Shown here: positions 24,438 through 32,387 of the stretch, in pieces
How positions within the stretch are numbered: position 1 is the first letter of the stretch
How the letters are laid out: each line of letters opens with the position of its first letter
Source: Candidatus Villigracilis saccharophilus
GTDB taxonomy: Bacteria; Chloroflexota; Anaerolineae; Anaerolineales; Villigracilaceae
Direction: 5' to 3'
Assembly (NCBI GenBank): GCA_016709305.1
Contig: JADJNA010000058.1
Location: 1-64,000 of the forward strand
Length of the DNA stretch: 64,000 nucleotides
Position numbers and translations under genes: made by a program
Notes under the pieces: generated by a model
Databases searched by the model: none
The model's input: only the letters and a program-made list of their open reading frames with translations
Told to the model about the DNA's origin: nothing

Positions 24438-25461
24438 GTTGAGAGACGACGAGACGACGATCAACCGCTTCTGCCACCGCTTTGACCTGCTTCACCATTT
24501 TGGCAAATGCCTCGGGGGTGAGAGATTGCTTGCCGTCAGAGATGGCATGTGCGGGATCTTGATGAACCTCGACGATGATGCCGTCCGCACCTGCGGCAAC
24601 GCCTGCCTTTGCAACAGCGGAAACAAATGCTGAGTCACCTGTGGAGTGACTTGGATCAATGATGACGGGCAGATGTGTAAGTTTCTTGAGAACAGGAACA
24701 GCATTGATATCAGTGGTATTGCGCGTGGCGGTTTCAAAAGTGCGGATGCCGCGTTCGCACAACATGACGCGTGTGTTGCCGCCGCTGATGATGTATTCAC
24801 TCGCCATCAACATTTCTTCGATGGTGGCGGACATACCGCGCTTGAAGAGTACAGGCGTGCGGGTTTCGCCGATGGCGCGCAGCAAATTAAAGTTTTGCAT
24901 GTTCCGCGCGCCAAGTTGAAAAACATCCACATACTTGGTCATCATTTCAATTTGCGAAACAGCCATCACTTCGACAACCAGAGGCAGGCCTGTTTTTTCG
25001 CGGGCCTCGACCATATATTCGAGGCCCTCTTCACCAAGACCCTGAAATGCATATGGTGATGTACGCGGCTTAAAGACGCCGCCACGTAACGCGTTTGCGC
25101 CGCCTTCCTTAACTGCCTGCGCGATCTCGAGAATTTGCGCGCGGGACTCAACTGAGCATGGACCTGCAATGATCGGGATTTCGGTGCCACCAATGGAGAA
25201 ACCGTCAAGCTGAAAAACCGAATCCTGTTCGTGGAATTGACGTGAGGCAAGCTTATAAGGTTTGGAAATACGCTGGACTTCCATCACACCCGGGAAGGCT
25301 TCGAAGATTTCCTTGGCAACGTAGTGACCGTCACCGACCGCGCCAATAATGGTTTGCTCCACCCCAAAGATGGGATGGGATGTTAATTTTTGTTTTTCGA
25401 TCTCGGCAATGACTGCGTCAATTTGTTCGCGGGGTGCACCTGGGTGCATGATGATCATCAT
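24424..25461 (-). CDS. aroF: 3-deoxy-7-phosphoheptulonate synthase (DAHP synthase), second copy
   Basis: 345 aa type I-beta DAHP synthase, the first step of the pathway (PEP plus erythrose-4-phosphate). Residues 1-70 are the ferredoxin-like regulatory domain (MMIIMHPGAPREQID, TIIGAVGD); the barrel has IAGPCSVESRAQI, LRGGVFKPRTSPYAFQGLG, QLGARNMQNFNLL and IIDPSHSTGDSAFV with metal/substrate residues. It is closely similar, block by block, to the neighbouring copy at 25573-26631. The start at 25461 has AAGGAG. Its C-terminus (RRLVVSQHATA) is encoded by CGTCGTCTC words and overlaps tyrA. Confidence 0.95.
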   Translation of the reverse strand: MMIIMHPGAPREQIDAVIAEIEKQKLTSHPIFGVEQTIIGAVGDGHYVAKEIFEAFPGVMEVQRISKPYKLASRQFHEQDSVFQLDGFSIGGTEIPIIAGPCSVESRAQILEIAQAVKEGGANALRGGVFKPRTSPYAFQGLGEEGLEYMVEAREKTGLPLVVEVMAVSQIEMMTKYVDVFQLGARNMQNFNLLRAIGETRTPVLFKRGMSATIEEMLMASEYIISGGNTRVMLCERGIRTFETATRNTTDINAVPVLKKLTHLPVIIDPSHSTGDSAFVSAVAKAGVAAGADGIIVEVHQDPAHAISDGKQSLTPEAFAKMVKQVKAVAEAVDRRLVVSQHATA

Positions 25462-25572
25462 GGTGGAACTCCTTAAGGATGTAATATGAACTATGGAAGA
25501 TGAATGGAACGTAATGCGATTGCGTTTTTTATATTTCACATCTCGCTTTACCTTTTTACGGATCACCGCTCT

Positions 25573-26631
25573 TTATGCCCAACCTTGTTTCAATGGTTGA
25601 ACACTTCCCTGAGTGGTAGCAAGTCTGCGGCCCATAATTTGGGCAATTTGGCCGACCTGCTTGACCATCTCGGCAAATTTTTCTGGCTTGAGAGATTGCT
25701 TGCCATCGGAGACTGCCTTGGCCGGGTCAGGGTGGACTTCTATGATGAGTCCGTCCGCCCCCGCGGCAATGCCTGCGCGCGCAATGGCGGCAACATAATC
25801 CGCGTGTCCTGTGGAATGGCTTGGGTCAAGAATAATGGGCAGGTGAGTTAAATGTTTTAGAACCGGAACAGCATTGATATCGGTTGTGTTGCGTGTGGAT
25901 GTTTCAAAAGTGCGAATGCCGCGCTCGCACAACATCACGCGTTGATTTCCCCCGGCCAAAATATATTCGGCAGACATAAGTAATTCTTCGATGGTGGCGG
26001 AGAGTCCGCGCTTAAGTAGAACAGCAGTGCGTGTCTCGCCAATGGCACGCAGCAAATTGAAATTCTGCATGTTGCGCGCACCGATTTGAAACACATCCAC
26101 ATATTTCACCATCATATCCAATTGCACTTGTGACATGATTTCCACAACGATGGGTAAACCCGTTATCTGACGTGCTTCGGCGAGAAGCTCGAGGCCTTCC
26201 TCACCCAGACCTTGAAATGCGTAAGGCGATGTGCGCGGCTTGAACACTCCCCCGCGCAAAGCGGATGCGCCCGCTTCTTTCACAGCGATGGCCGTTTCTA
26301 TTATCTGTGAACGACTCTCCACTGAACATGGTCCAGCAATGACAGCGATCTCATTGCCACCGACAGCGAATCCACTCAAAGGGATCACCGAATCTTCGGG
26401 ATGAAACTGGCGCGAGGCAAGTTTGTAAGGCTGGGTGATACGCTGCACAATGTCCACGCCATCCAAACCTTCGAAACGTTCCATGGGAATGCTGTGCGTT
26501 TCGCCGATCGCGCCGATAATTGTGGCTTCGACGCCCTGCGAAAGATGGACGGCAAGTCCCATTCCTTTGATCTGCGCGATCACCGCTTCCACTTCCTGCG
26601 GCGTTGCGTTGGCTTTCATTATGATCATCAT
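25573..26631 (-). CDS. aroF: 3-deoxy-7-phosphoheptulonate synthase (DAHP synthase), first copy
   Basis: 352 aa, same architecture as the following paralogue: ferredoxin-like N-domain (MMIIMKANATPQEVE, TIIGAIGE), then IAGPCSVESRSQII, RGGVFKPRTSPYAFQGLG, QIGARNMQNFNLL, LDPSHSTGHADYV. Differences are concentrated in the N-terminal regulatory domain and the last 20 residues, which suggests different allosteric control of two isozymes. AGGAG lies before the ATG. An aroH-proximal intergenic stretch (26632-26721) is filled with AAGGTTACA/CTTTCAAC repeat words. Confidence 0.95.
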   Translation of the reverse strand: MMIIMKANATPQEVEAVIAQIKGMGLAVHLSQGVEATIIGAIGETHSIPMERFEGLDGVDIVQRITQPYKLASRQFHPEDSVIPLSGFAVGGNEIAVIAGPCSVESRSQIIETAIAVKEAGASALRGGVFKPRTSPYAFQGLGEEGLELLAEARQITGLPIVVEIMSQVQLDMMVKYVDVFQIGARNMQNFNLLRAIGETRTAVLLKRGLSATIEELLMSAEYILAGGNQRVMLCERGIRTFETSTRNTTDINAVPVLKHLTHLPIILDPSHSTGHADYVAAIARAGIAAGADGLIIEVHPDPAKAVSDGKQSLKPEKFAEMVKQVGQIAQIMGRRLATTQGSVQPLKQGWA

Positions 26632-26639
26632 AGGCTCTT

Positions 26640-26721
26640 CTCCTAAAAGGTTACAACTTTGAAGGTTACAGGTTGAGGGTTGCTCAATTTACGACCTTTC
26701 AACAATCAACTTTCAACCGTC
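26640..26721. repeat. Degenerate repeat of GAAGGTTACAGGTTG / CAATCAACTTTCAACC words
   Basis: The gap between aroH and the first aroF consists of AAGGTTACAACTTTGAAGG, TTACAGGTTGAGGGTTG and, inverted, CAACAATCAACTTTCAACC. It can form a long imperfect hairpin in the aro mRNA. Confidence 0.55.
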
Positions 26722-27093
26722 TTACTGCGCCGCGACCAAATCTGGTCTTAGTTTCACTGCATCCCGCAAATATACGTGAGTGATCTCATTCTGGCGCTTT
26801 TCTGTATTCCAGTGAACAAGCACACGGATCACTTTGGGCAAACTTCCTGGAACGGGAATTTCGCGCGCACAGGTCATCGGGACAAGACTCCATCCCATTT
26901 GCCGCGCCGCCTGCGCCGGGAAGGTCGAAGCGAGGTCATCGGTCACAGTGAAGAGCGCGCTGCCTACATCTTCGGGGTTCATGCTGGCGTTGGCATTCAA
27001 AATAGCCTCCAATAATTCCCGTGTGGCTTCGAGAATTAATTCAGGTTCATCTGCCGATACAGTTGTTGCGCCACGGATGCCACGAATTGACAT
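26722..27093 (-). CDS. aroH: Chorismate mutase, AroH type
   Basis: 123 aa, the normal length of the trimeric B. subtilis-type enzyme that converts chorismate to prephenate. MSIRGIRGATTVSADEPELI carries the first active-site Arg; FTVTDDLASTFPAQAARQMGW and the later RVLVHWNT and ITHVYLRDAVKLRPDL complete the signature. It is the first structural gene of the aro operon. AAGGAG lies 7 bases before the ATG; the attenuator region at 27151-27327 precedes it. Confidence 0.95.
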   Translation of the reverse strand: MSIRGIRGATTVSADEPELILEATRELLEAILNANASMNPEDVGSALFTVTDDLASTFPAQAARQMGWSLVPMTCAREIPVPGSLPKVIRVLVHWNTEKRQNEITHVYLRDAVKLRPDLVAAQ

Positions 27094-27150
27094 TAATCGC
27101 TCCTTAAGATCCCTGTCTCAAAAAAGGAAAGGGGGGGGGTGAGAGTAAAC

Positions 27151-27185
27151 AAAAAAGAGCGAGACCGTATGGTCTCGCTCTTTTT
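27151..27185 (-). terminator. Terminator hairpin of the aro attenuator
   Basis: On the minus strand AAAAAGAGCGAGACC, loop ATAC, GGTCTCGCTCTTTTTT: 15-base perfect arms with a T tract. It stands between the leader peptide stop (27211) and aroH (27093), so it ends transcription before the operon unless prevented. The segment GGTGGCGCT inside the leader reading frame (27222-27214) can pair with AGCGAGACC of the 5' arm (27179-27171), an antiterminator. Confidence 0.8.
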
Positions 27186-27210
27186 GCATACAGATTTATA
27201 TTCTGTCTAC

Positions 27211-27288
27211 TTAAGCGCCACCAACGGCAACCAGATCCTGGAAACCGTAATAAAAGTAAAACGCAAACCAACGACTGGACTTAAGCAT
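27211..27288 (-). CDS. Aromatic-amino-acid leader peptide of the aro operon
   Basis: A 25-codon ORF, ATG at 27288 and TAA at 27213-27211, too short for usual gene calling. Residues 6-16 read RWFAFYFYYGF: one Trp, four Phe and three Tyr within codons 7-16. This is the hallmark of a transcription-attenuation leader (as in pheL or pheM), here placed before a shikimate operon. If ribosomes stall at the Trp/Phe/Tyr codons for lack of charged tRNA, the downstream GGTGGCGCT segment would be free to pair with the terminator's 5' arm; if they reach the stop they would cover it and the terminator would form. The ATG lies only about 3 bases after the predicted transcription start, so it may be translated from a leaderless end. 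Confidence 0.8.
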   Translation of the reverse strand: MLKSSRWFAFYFYYGFQDLVAVGGA

Positions 27289-27298
27289 ATTGGGCGCT

Positions 27299-27327
27299 AT
27301 TTTATGCTTGTACTTCAGATGCGTCAA
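27299..27327 (-). promoter_or_regulatory. Promoter of the aro operon
   Basis: Minus strand: -35 TTGACG (27327-27322), spacer 17, -10 TAAAAT (27304-27299). The start would fall near 27291, directly before the leader-peptide ATG. Confidence 0.75.
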
Positions 27328-27353
27328 GGGGCAATTTAATAGTGAGGTGGAAG

Positions 27354-27359
27354 TATAAT
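27354..27359 (+). promoter_or_regulatory. -10 box of a leaderless coaBC transcript
   Basis: TATAAT ends 7 bases before the coaBC ATG (27367) with no ribosome site between, so transcription should start at or next to the initiation codon. It is back-to-back with the aro promoter. Confidence 0.6.
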
Positions 27360-27366
27360 TAACAGC

Positions 27367-28572
27367 ATGTCCGTATTCACTGAAAAACACATACTGCTCG
27401 GCGTGACAGGTTCCATTGCGGGGTACAAAGCCGCTGACCTCGCTTCCAAGCTAGCACAGTCAGGCTCACAAGTGGATGTGATCCTGACAGGCGCGGGCGA
27501 AAAATTTGTAACACCACTTACATTTCAATCAGTAACCGGCCGCCGCGCTTACATTGACAGTGACCTGTGGGGAAACGAAGCCCATGTGCTGCACGTCAGT
27601 TTCGGCAAATCAGCGGATTTGCTTGTCATTGCGCCGTGCACGGCTCACACCCTTGCAAAGCTCGCGCACGGGCTCGCAGATAACTTGCTCACAGTAACAG
27701 CCCTGGCTGCTGAATGTCCATTGGTGATCGCCCCTGCAATGGATGGCGGCATGTTCTATCACCCCACTACGCAGGAAAATGTTGCAAAATTAAAAGCAGG
27801 TGGAGCGATCATCGTCGGCCCAGGGGAAGGTCATCTGGCCTCTGGATTAACAGGCAAGGGCAGAATGATTGAACCTGCGGAGATCATGGGGCATATACGA
27901 ATTATTCTTGGCAGAAATGGAAAATTAGCGGGAAAAAAAGTCGTTGTCACTGCGGGCGGGACTCAGGAATCAATTGACCCGGTGCGTGTCATTTCAAATC
28001 ACTCGTCTGGCAAACAGGGATATGCTCTCGCTCAAGCCGCGCTCGATTCAGGCGCAGAGGTATGCCTGATCACTGCGCCGACGGCATTACCGCCACCTGT
28101 AGGCGCACGCGTGATAAATGTAAATAGTGTGCAGAACATGCTGGATGCGGTAATGGGTGAAACCGCGGACGTCCTGATCATGGCGGCAGCCGGGGCAGAT
28201 TTCCGCCCGACCCATATCGTTAAAGACAAAATAAAAAAGCGCGATGGTATTCCACAGATCGAACTCGAAGCTGCTCCTGATATTCTTAAAACAGTGGCAG
28301 GCTCAAACTCAGAAAAGAAGCACTTCAAAGTCGTGGTCGGGTTTGCGGCGGAGAACCGCGACCTGCTTGAGAATGCATTCGAAAAGTTAACATCCAAAAA
28401 ATTGGACCTCATCGCCGCCAACGACATCTCCGCAAAAGACGCCGGATTCGCAGTGGATAATAATCGCGTAACGTTATTGTTCGCGTCCGGAACGACAGAA
28501 ACTTTGCCATTGCTGAGTAAAATGGAAGTGGCGGAAAAGATCATTGAACACACCTCAAGATTGCTGGAGTAA
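27367..28572 (+). CDS. coaBC: Phosphopantothenoylcysteine decarboxylase / phosphopantothenate-cysteine ligase
   Basis: 401 aa bifunctional enzyme of coenzyme A synthesis. N-terminal CoaC flavoprotein: HILLGVTGSIAGYKAADLAS, the FMN/active-site His region (HVLHVSFGKSADLLVIAP), and PAMDGGMFYHP, the equivalent of the PAMN motif with D replacing N; the substitution is odd because that Asn contacts substrate in family members. C-terminal CoaB: VVVTAGGTQESIDPVRVISNHSSGKQGYALAQAA, then AAAGADFRP and KIKKRDG. It starts a rightward unit with the phosphoesterase, separated by 2 bases. Confidence 0.95.
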   Translation: MSVFTEKHILLGVTGSIAGYKAADLASKLAQSGSQVDVILTGAGEKFVTPLTFQSVTGRRAYIDSDLWGNEAHVLHVSFGKSADLLVIAPCTAHTLAKLAHGLADNLLTVTALAAECPLVIAPAMDGGMFYHPTTQENVAKLKAGGAIIVGPGEGHLASGLTGKGRMIEPAEIMGHIRIILGRNGKLAGKKVVVTAGGTQESIDPVRVISNHSSGKQGYALAQAALDSGAEVCLITAPTALPPPVGARVINVNSVQNMLDAVMGETADVLIMAAAGADFRPTHIVKDKIKKRDGIPQIELEAAPDILKTVAGSNSEKKHFKVVVGFAAENRDLLENAFEKLTSKKLDLIAANDISAKDAGFAVDNNRVTLLFASGTTETLPLLSKMEVAEKIIEHTSRLLE

Positions 28573-28574
28573 AC

Positions 28575-29306
28575 ATGCGCGTTTTGGTCGTATCAGATAT
28601 TCACGCGAACTACACCGCCCTTAAGGCGGTGTTGGAAGATGCTGGACAGGTGGATGAGACTTGGTGCCTTGGAGACCTTGTCGGCTACGGTCCCGACCCG
28701 AATGCAGTGGTGGAGGAAGTGCGTGATATTCCAAACCTAACCTGTATGCTTGGAAATCATGATGTGGCGGTCATCGGCAGGATGCCATTTGAGTCATTTA
28801 ACGGCGACGCGCGACGCGCGCTGATCTATCATGAAAAGGTTCTGTCCGCGAGCAATATGGACTTTATGCGCGCTTTATCATCAAATGCAAAAGTATGCGG
28901 CGACGCCACGCTCGCCCACGGAAGCCCGCGCGAACCCTTGTGGGAATATATTCTGAACTCGGTATCGGCACGCACCAACTTTGACCACTTCAGCACCCCG
29001 TGGTGTTTTGTGGGACATTCTCATATTCAATGTCTGTTCGCCTTAAATGAAAAAAATGACCGTGTGACTCTTGAACAAACGCAGCCTGAAAAGATAATCT
29101 CACTTAAACCAAGGCTGATCTTGAATCCAGGTTCAGTCGGCCAACCGCGGGACCGTGATCCGCGCGCCGCGTATGCCATCTATGAAACTGAGGATCGCAC
29201 CTGGACTCCTCGTCGCGTGGAATACAACATCGCCGAGGTTCAGCAGCGCATTCGAGAATCAGGCCTGCCTGAGAAACACGCCGTGCGCCTCTCCGATGGC
29301 TGGTAG
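28575..29306 (+). CDS. Metallophosphoesterase (YfcE/diadenosine tetraphosphatase-like)
   Basis: 243 aa. The calcineurin-like metal motifs are all present: VSDIHANYTAL, CLGDLVGYGPDP, LGNHD and GHSHIQ. Family members hydrolyse phosphodiesters or phosphomonoesters in the cytoplasm; the shape resembles the short bacterial phosphodiesterases, without a proven substrate. Tight spacing after coaBC suggests cotranscription. Confidence 0.88.
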   Translation: MRVLVVSDIHANYTALKAVLEDAGQVDETWCLGDLVGYGPDPNAVVEEVRDIPNLTCMLGNHDVAVIGRMPFESFNGDARRALIYHEKVLSASNMDFMRALSSNAKVCGDATLAHGSPREPLWEYILNSVSARTNFDHFSTPWCFVGHSHIQCLFALNEKNDRVTLEQTQPEKIISLKPRLILNPGSVGQPRDRDPRAAYAIYETEDRTWTPRRVEYNIAEVQQRIRESGLPEKHAVRLSDGW

Positions 29307-29381
29307 CTTGGAATATAAAAGCAGGAACTATTTCTCTATAAGGTTCGTCCAGTGTGTAGAGAAATCAAAGGAGAAGAAGTC

Positions 29382-30359
29382 ATGAAAAACATAATGTCAT
29401 TTGGTTTGATCCTGGTTGCCGCTTTGATCCTTACCGCATGCGGAACAGCAGCGGCAACAGAGGCTCCGGCAGATTTTTATAGCATTTCCCCGGAAATGGG
29501 CGGCGCCCCTGCTGGAGCACAAGACGAACTGATGCCTGCCAGCGCACCAGAAGCGAGGTCGGCAGAACAAACTGTGTCAAACACCGCCTCGGGTGTTTCG
29601 GCATCGGCGGTGGAACGTATCGTCATCAAAAATGCAGACCTTGCCATTGTTGTCGCGGATGTGGAAGGGCGCATGAAGAACATTCAGATATTGGCAGAGC
29701 AAATGGGTGGATTTGTAGTCTCCTCAAATTTATATCAGAGCTACACAAGCGATTATATTGAAGTCCCCGAAGCGCAGATCGTCATCCGTGTGCCGTCTGA
29801 AAAATTAGACGGCGTACTCGAACAGATCAAGAAAGATACAGTTGAGGTTCAAACTGAAAATATCTCAGGTCAAGATGTCACTGCTGAATATGTAGACCTG
29901 CAATCACGCCTGAAGAACCTGGAAGCCGCCGAGGCGCAATTGGATGATATCTTGAAGACAGCCACAGAGACTGAAGATGTGGTTAATGTTTTCAATCAAC
30001 TCGTCTACTATCGTGAACAGATCGAGCTGGTAAAGGGACAGATCAAATACTACGAAGAAGCTGCCGCGCTCTCAGCCATTAGCGTTCGCATTATCGCCGA
30101 AGAAACCATTCAACCGGTTGTTATCGGCAAATGGGAACCCAAAGGTGTGGCGCTTGAAGCAGTCCAGGATCTGATCAATTTCCTGAAAGACTTCACTGAA
30201 TTTATCATCCGCTTTGTGATCTACACGCTGCCAGTATGGATCATTGTGGGCATCCCGTTGTACCTGATATTCCTTGGCGCGCGAAAACTCTTCCGCAAGC
30301 TGCGCGGCAACAAAGCCAGAAATGAACAGCCGCAGGAGGCTTCTGTGGAAAAGAAGTAA
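29382..30359 (+). CDS. DUF4349 domain lipoprotein
   Basis: 325 aa. Signal peptide with lipobox LTAC (Cys 20), a Ser/Ala/Pro linker, then the DUF4349 domain starting at ERIVIKNADLAIVVADVE and including IVIRVPSEKLDGVLEQI and TAEYVDLQSRLKNLEAAEAQL (a coiled-coil hairpin), and a C-terminal TM helix (about 282-305) with a basic tail. Such proteins are attached to the outer face of the cytoplasmic membrane; function unknown. The ribosome site AAGGAG supports the ATG at 29382. Confidence 0.88.
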   Translation: MKNIMSFGLILVAALILTACGTAAATEAPADFYSISPEMGGAPAGAQDELMPASAPEARSAEQTVSNTASGVSASAVERIVIKNADLAIVVADVEGRMKNIQILAEQMGGFVVSSNLYQSYTSDYIEVPEAQIVIRVPSEKLDGVLEQIKKDTVEVQTENISGQDVTAEYVDLQSRLKNLEAAEAQLDDILKTATETEDVVNVFNQLVYYREQIELVKGQIKYYEEAAALSAISVRIIAEETIQPVVIGKWEPKGVALEAVQDLINFLKDFTEFIIRFVIYTLPVWIIVGIPLYLIFLGARKLFRKLRGNKARNEQPQEASVEKK

Positions 30360-30368
30360 ATGGCAAGT

Positions 30369-30402
30369 AAAAAAGAGGCCGCCGCTGGCGGCCTCTTTTT
30401 TA
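30369..30402 (+). terminator. Intrinsic terminator after the DUF4349 gene
   Basis: AAAAGAGGCCGCC and GGCGGCCTCTTTT arms with a 3-base loop and a T tract. Confidence 0.88.
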
Positions 30403-30439
30403 CTTGAATAGTTTTTTCCTGAAGCAATCGCTGGTTAGG

Positions 30440-30445
30440 TATAAT
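30440..30445 (+). promoter_or_regulatory. -10 box of a leaderless rsmG transcript
   Basis: TATAAT ends 7 bases before the rsmG ATG (30453); no ribosome site is present. Confidence 0.55.
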
Positions 30446-30452
30446 TACGTCC

Positions 30453-31163
30453 ATGGAAAACTTGACGCGTGAGGCGCTCTCCCTCTTCAATATTCATTTA
30501 ACAACACGTCAAATCACAGCGCTCATCACCTACGAGCGAGAATTGATGGAGTGGAATCAAAAATTCAACCTCACCGCCATACGAGACGTGGAGTCGATTC
30601 GCACTAAACATTTTTTGGACTCTTTTTCGTGTGTTCTGGCATGGAAAGCCACTCCCCCGCTTCGCCTTATAGATGTGGGAACCGGCGCTGGTTTCCCGGG
30701 CATTCCTTTAAAAATACTGTACCCCGCCATGCAGTTGACATTGGTGGAGTCTGTCGGAAAAAAAATCCTATTCTGCCAGCACATTGTCCGCGAGCTGGGT
30801 CTTGAGGGCGTATCCGTCATTCAAGCCCGAGCCGAAGAGCTTGGGCAAAAGCACGAACATCGCGAAATGTATGATTGGGCAGTCGCGCGCGCAGTGGCCA
30901 ATCTCAATGTACTCAGTGAATACCTACTGCCGCTGGTAAAGATCGGCGGGACAATTCTGGCACAAAAAGGTGAAAGTGGGCCTGCTGAAGCGCAGTCTGC
31001 TGAAAAAGGAATGAAGCTATTGGGTGGAAAATTAAAAAAGTTGATCCCTGTTAATTTGCCCGGAATCGCGGATGACCGTTTTCTCGTTCTAGCAGAAAAA
31101 GTTGCAGCCACTCCGCCAAAATATCCGCGCAACGCAGGCGTCGCGGCAAAATCTCCGTTGTAA
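30453..31163 (+). CDS. rsmG: 16S rRNA (guanine527-N7)-methyltransferase
   Basis: 236 aa, normal length. SAM-binding motif I is LIDVGTGAGFPGIPLKIL (about 69-86), followed by LTLVESVGKKILF, and the WAVARAVANLNVLSEYLLPLVK block typical of RsmG. It methylates N7 of G527 in the 16S rRNA decoding region. It is monocistronic, with a leaderless-type promoter. The C-terminal tail (PKYPRNAGVAAKSPL) carries the family's conserved RxxGxxxKxPL motif. Confidence 0.96.
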   Translation: MENLTREALSLFNIHLTTRQITALITYERELMEWNQKFNLTAIRDVESIRTKHFLDSFSCVLAWKATPPLRLIDVGTGAGFPGIPLKILYPAMQLTLVESVGKKILFCQHIVRELGLEGVSVIQARAEELGQKHEHREMYDWAVARAVANLNVLSEYLLPLVKIGGTILAQKGESGPAEAQSAEKGMKLLGGKLKKLIPVNLPGIADDRFLVLAEKVAATPPKYPRNAGVAAKSPL

Positions 31164-31263
31164 GCGAAAAAAATAGCCTTATCAATGAAAATCTTGCATA
31201 AAAATTGGAAAGTATTTTTGCGTTATTAGAATTGATGGTACGATAACAGACAAGGAGATAAAC

Positions 31264-31932
31264 ATTAATATTTTTCTTTTATTCGCAATTCTTTTTGCCG
31301 CACTCGAATCGCTGGCTTTATGGAAACACTGGCTGAAATTAGAATGGGTTGCAAAACCCGCCGTCATGGTCATTCTTTTCATTTGGTTGTTCAGCTCCGC
31401 TGGATTGAAAGGAGCTTCACTTTGGTTTGGATTGGGAATCATCTTTTCACTAGCCGGGGATATTTTATTGATGTTCTCGCTCGATCGCTTCTTTATTTTT
31501 GGATTGGCCGCGTTTCTTCTGGCGCACCTTGCGTATGTGCTCGGATTCAACATCCCCATGCCTGAATTCTCAGTCTGGGGAATTGTCTTTGCAGTCATGG
31601 TCAGTCTCGGCGGGGCACGCATCATTCGCCGCATTTTGGATGCGCTGGTCTCAAAAGGTCAGGCGCACATGCGAATGCCGATCATTATTTACAGCACGGT
31701 CATTTCGTTCATGTTATTGTCAGCGATGATAAAGTTAATGGACATCACTTGGGGCGCGTCTGAAGCGTTATTGGTCAGCGGCGGTGCGTTCCTGTTCTAT
31801 ATATCTGACATTATTCTAGCGTGGAATAAGTTTGTAGCTCCCATTCAACATGGACGCATCTATAACATCGGCGCGTATCACATAGGTCAAATTATGTTGA
31901 TCGCAGGCGTGATCTCGCAGTTCGGCAATTAA
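31264..31932 (+). CDS. YhhN-family membrane protein (lysoplasmalogenase-like) with probable ATT start
   Basis: 222 aa if started at ATT 31264, which follows AAGGAGATAAAC; the first in-frame ATG is only at 31366. The extra 34 residues form the family's first TM helix (IFLLFAILFAALESLAL) plus WKHWLKLEWVAKPAVM, a conserved YhhN N-terminus, so the shorter start is unlikely. Conserved later blocks are SLAGDILLMF (acidic residue in TM), FLLAHLAYVLGF and the C-terminal FYISDIILAWNKF. Eight helices are expected. Family members include lysoplasmalogenase (TMEM86B type). It is followed by a YdcZ-like gene after 15 bases. Confidence 0.78.
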   Translation: MNIFLLFAILFAALESLALWKHWLKLEWVAKPAVMVILFIWLFSSAGLKGASLWFGLGIIFSLAGDILLMFSLDRFFIFGLAAFLLAHLAYVLGFNIPMPEFSVWGIVFAVMVSLGGARIIRRILDALVSKGQAHMRMPIIIYSTVISFMLLSAMIKLMDITWGASEALLVSGGAFLFYISDIILAWNKFVAPIQHGRIYNIGAYHIGQIMLIAGVISQFGN

Positions 31933-31947
31933 TCAAAAGAGATAAAC

Positions 31948-32385
31948 ATGCAAACGGTATTGATCATTATTTTCATTGGCTTGCTTGGTGGAATGGCGGT
32001 TGGAGTACAAGCGCCCCTGTCGAGCATGATCACACAACGACTTGGAGTGATGGAAAGTGTTTTCATTGTGCATATCGGCGGCGCGCTGGCAGCGTTAGTT
32101 CCACTAATTTATTTTGGCGGCGGAAAACTTGGGAACTGGCGCAGTGTTCCCTGGTACGCTTTGGCAGCGGGAGTTTTCGGTCTCGTGGTTATTTTTTCCA
32201 TGAGCTACATGATTCCCCGCATTGGAGTGGCAACCGCCTTAATCATTCTCCTGGCAGGCCAGCTGGTTATCGGCACAATCCTGGATCATTTTGGATTGCT
32301 GGGAGCAAGCGTCAGGCCGATTGATGGTAGCCGGGTCATCGGGTTGTCTGTTGTATTGCTGGGTGTATGGCTGTCAGTCAAATAA
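31948..32385 (+). CDS. DMT-superfamily transporter, YdcZ/DUF606 type
   Basis: 145 aa with five predicted helices. GGMAVGVQAPLSSMITQRLG (about 15-34) and SMSYMIPRIGVATALIILLAGQL are the conserved DUF606 features, ending with a G(V)SVVLLGVWL helix. Small exporter-like proteins of unknown substrate that probably dimerise in the inner membrane. Close spacing suggests cotranscription with the YhhN gene. Confidence 0.88.
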   Translation: MQTVLIIIFIGLLGGMAVGVQAPLSSMITQRLGVMESVFIVHIGGALAALVPLIYFGGGKLGNWRSVPWYALAAGVFGLVVIFSMSYMIPRIGVATALIILLAGQLVIGTILDHFGLLGASVRPIDGSRVIGLSVVLLGVWLSVK

Positions 32386-32387
32386 TA

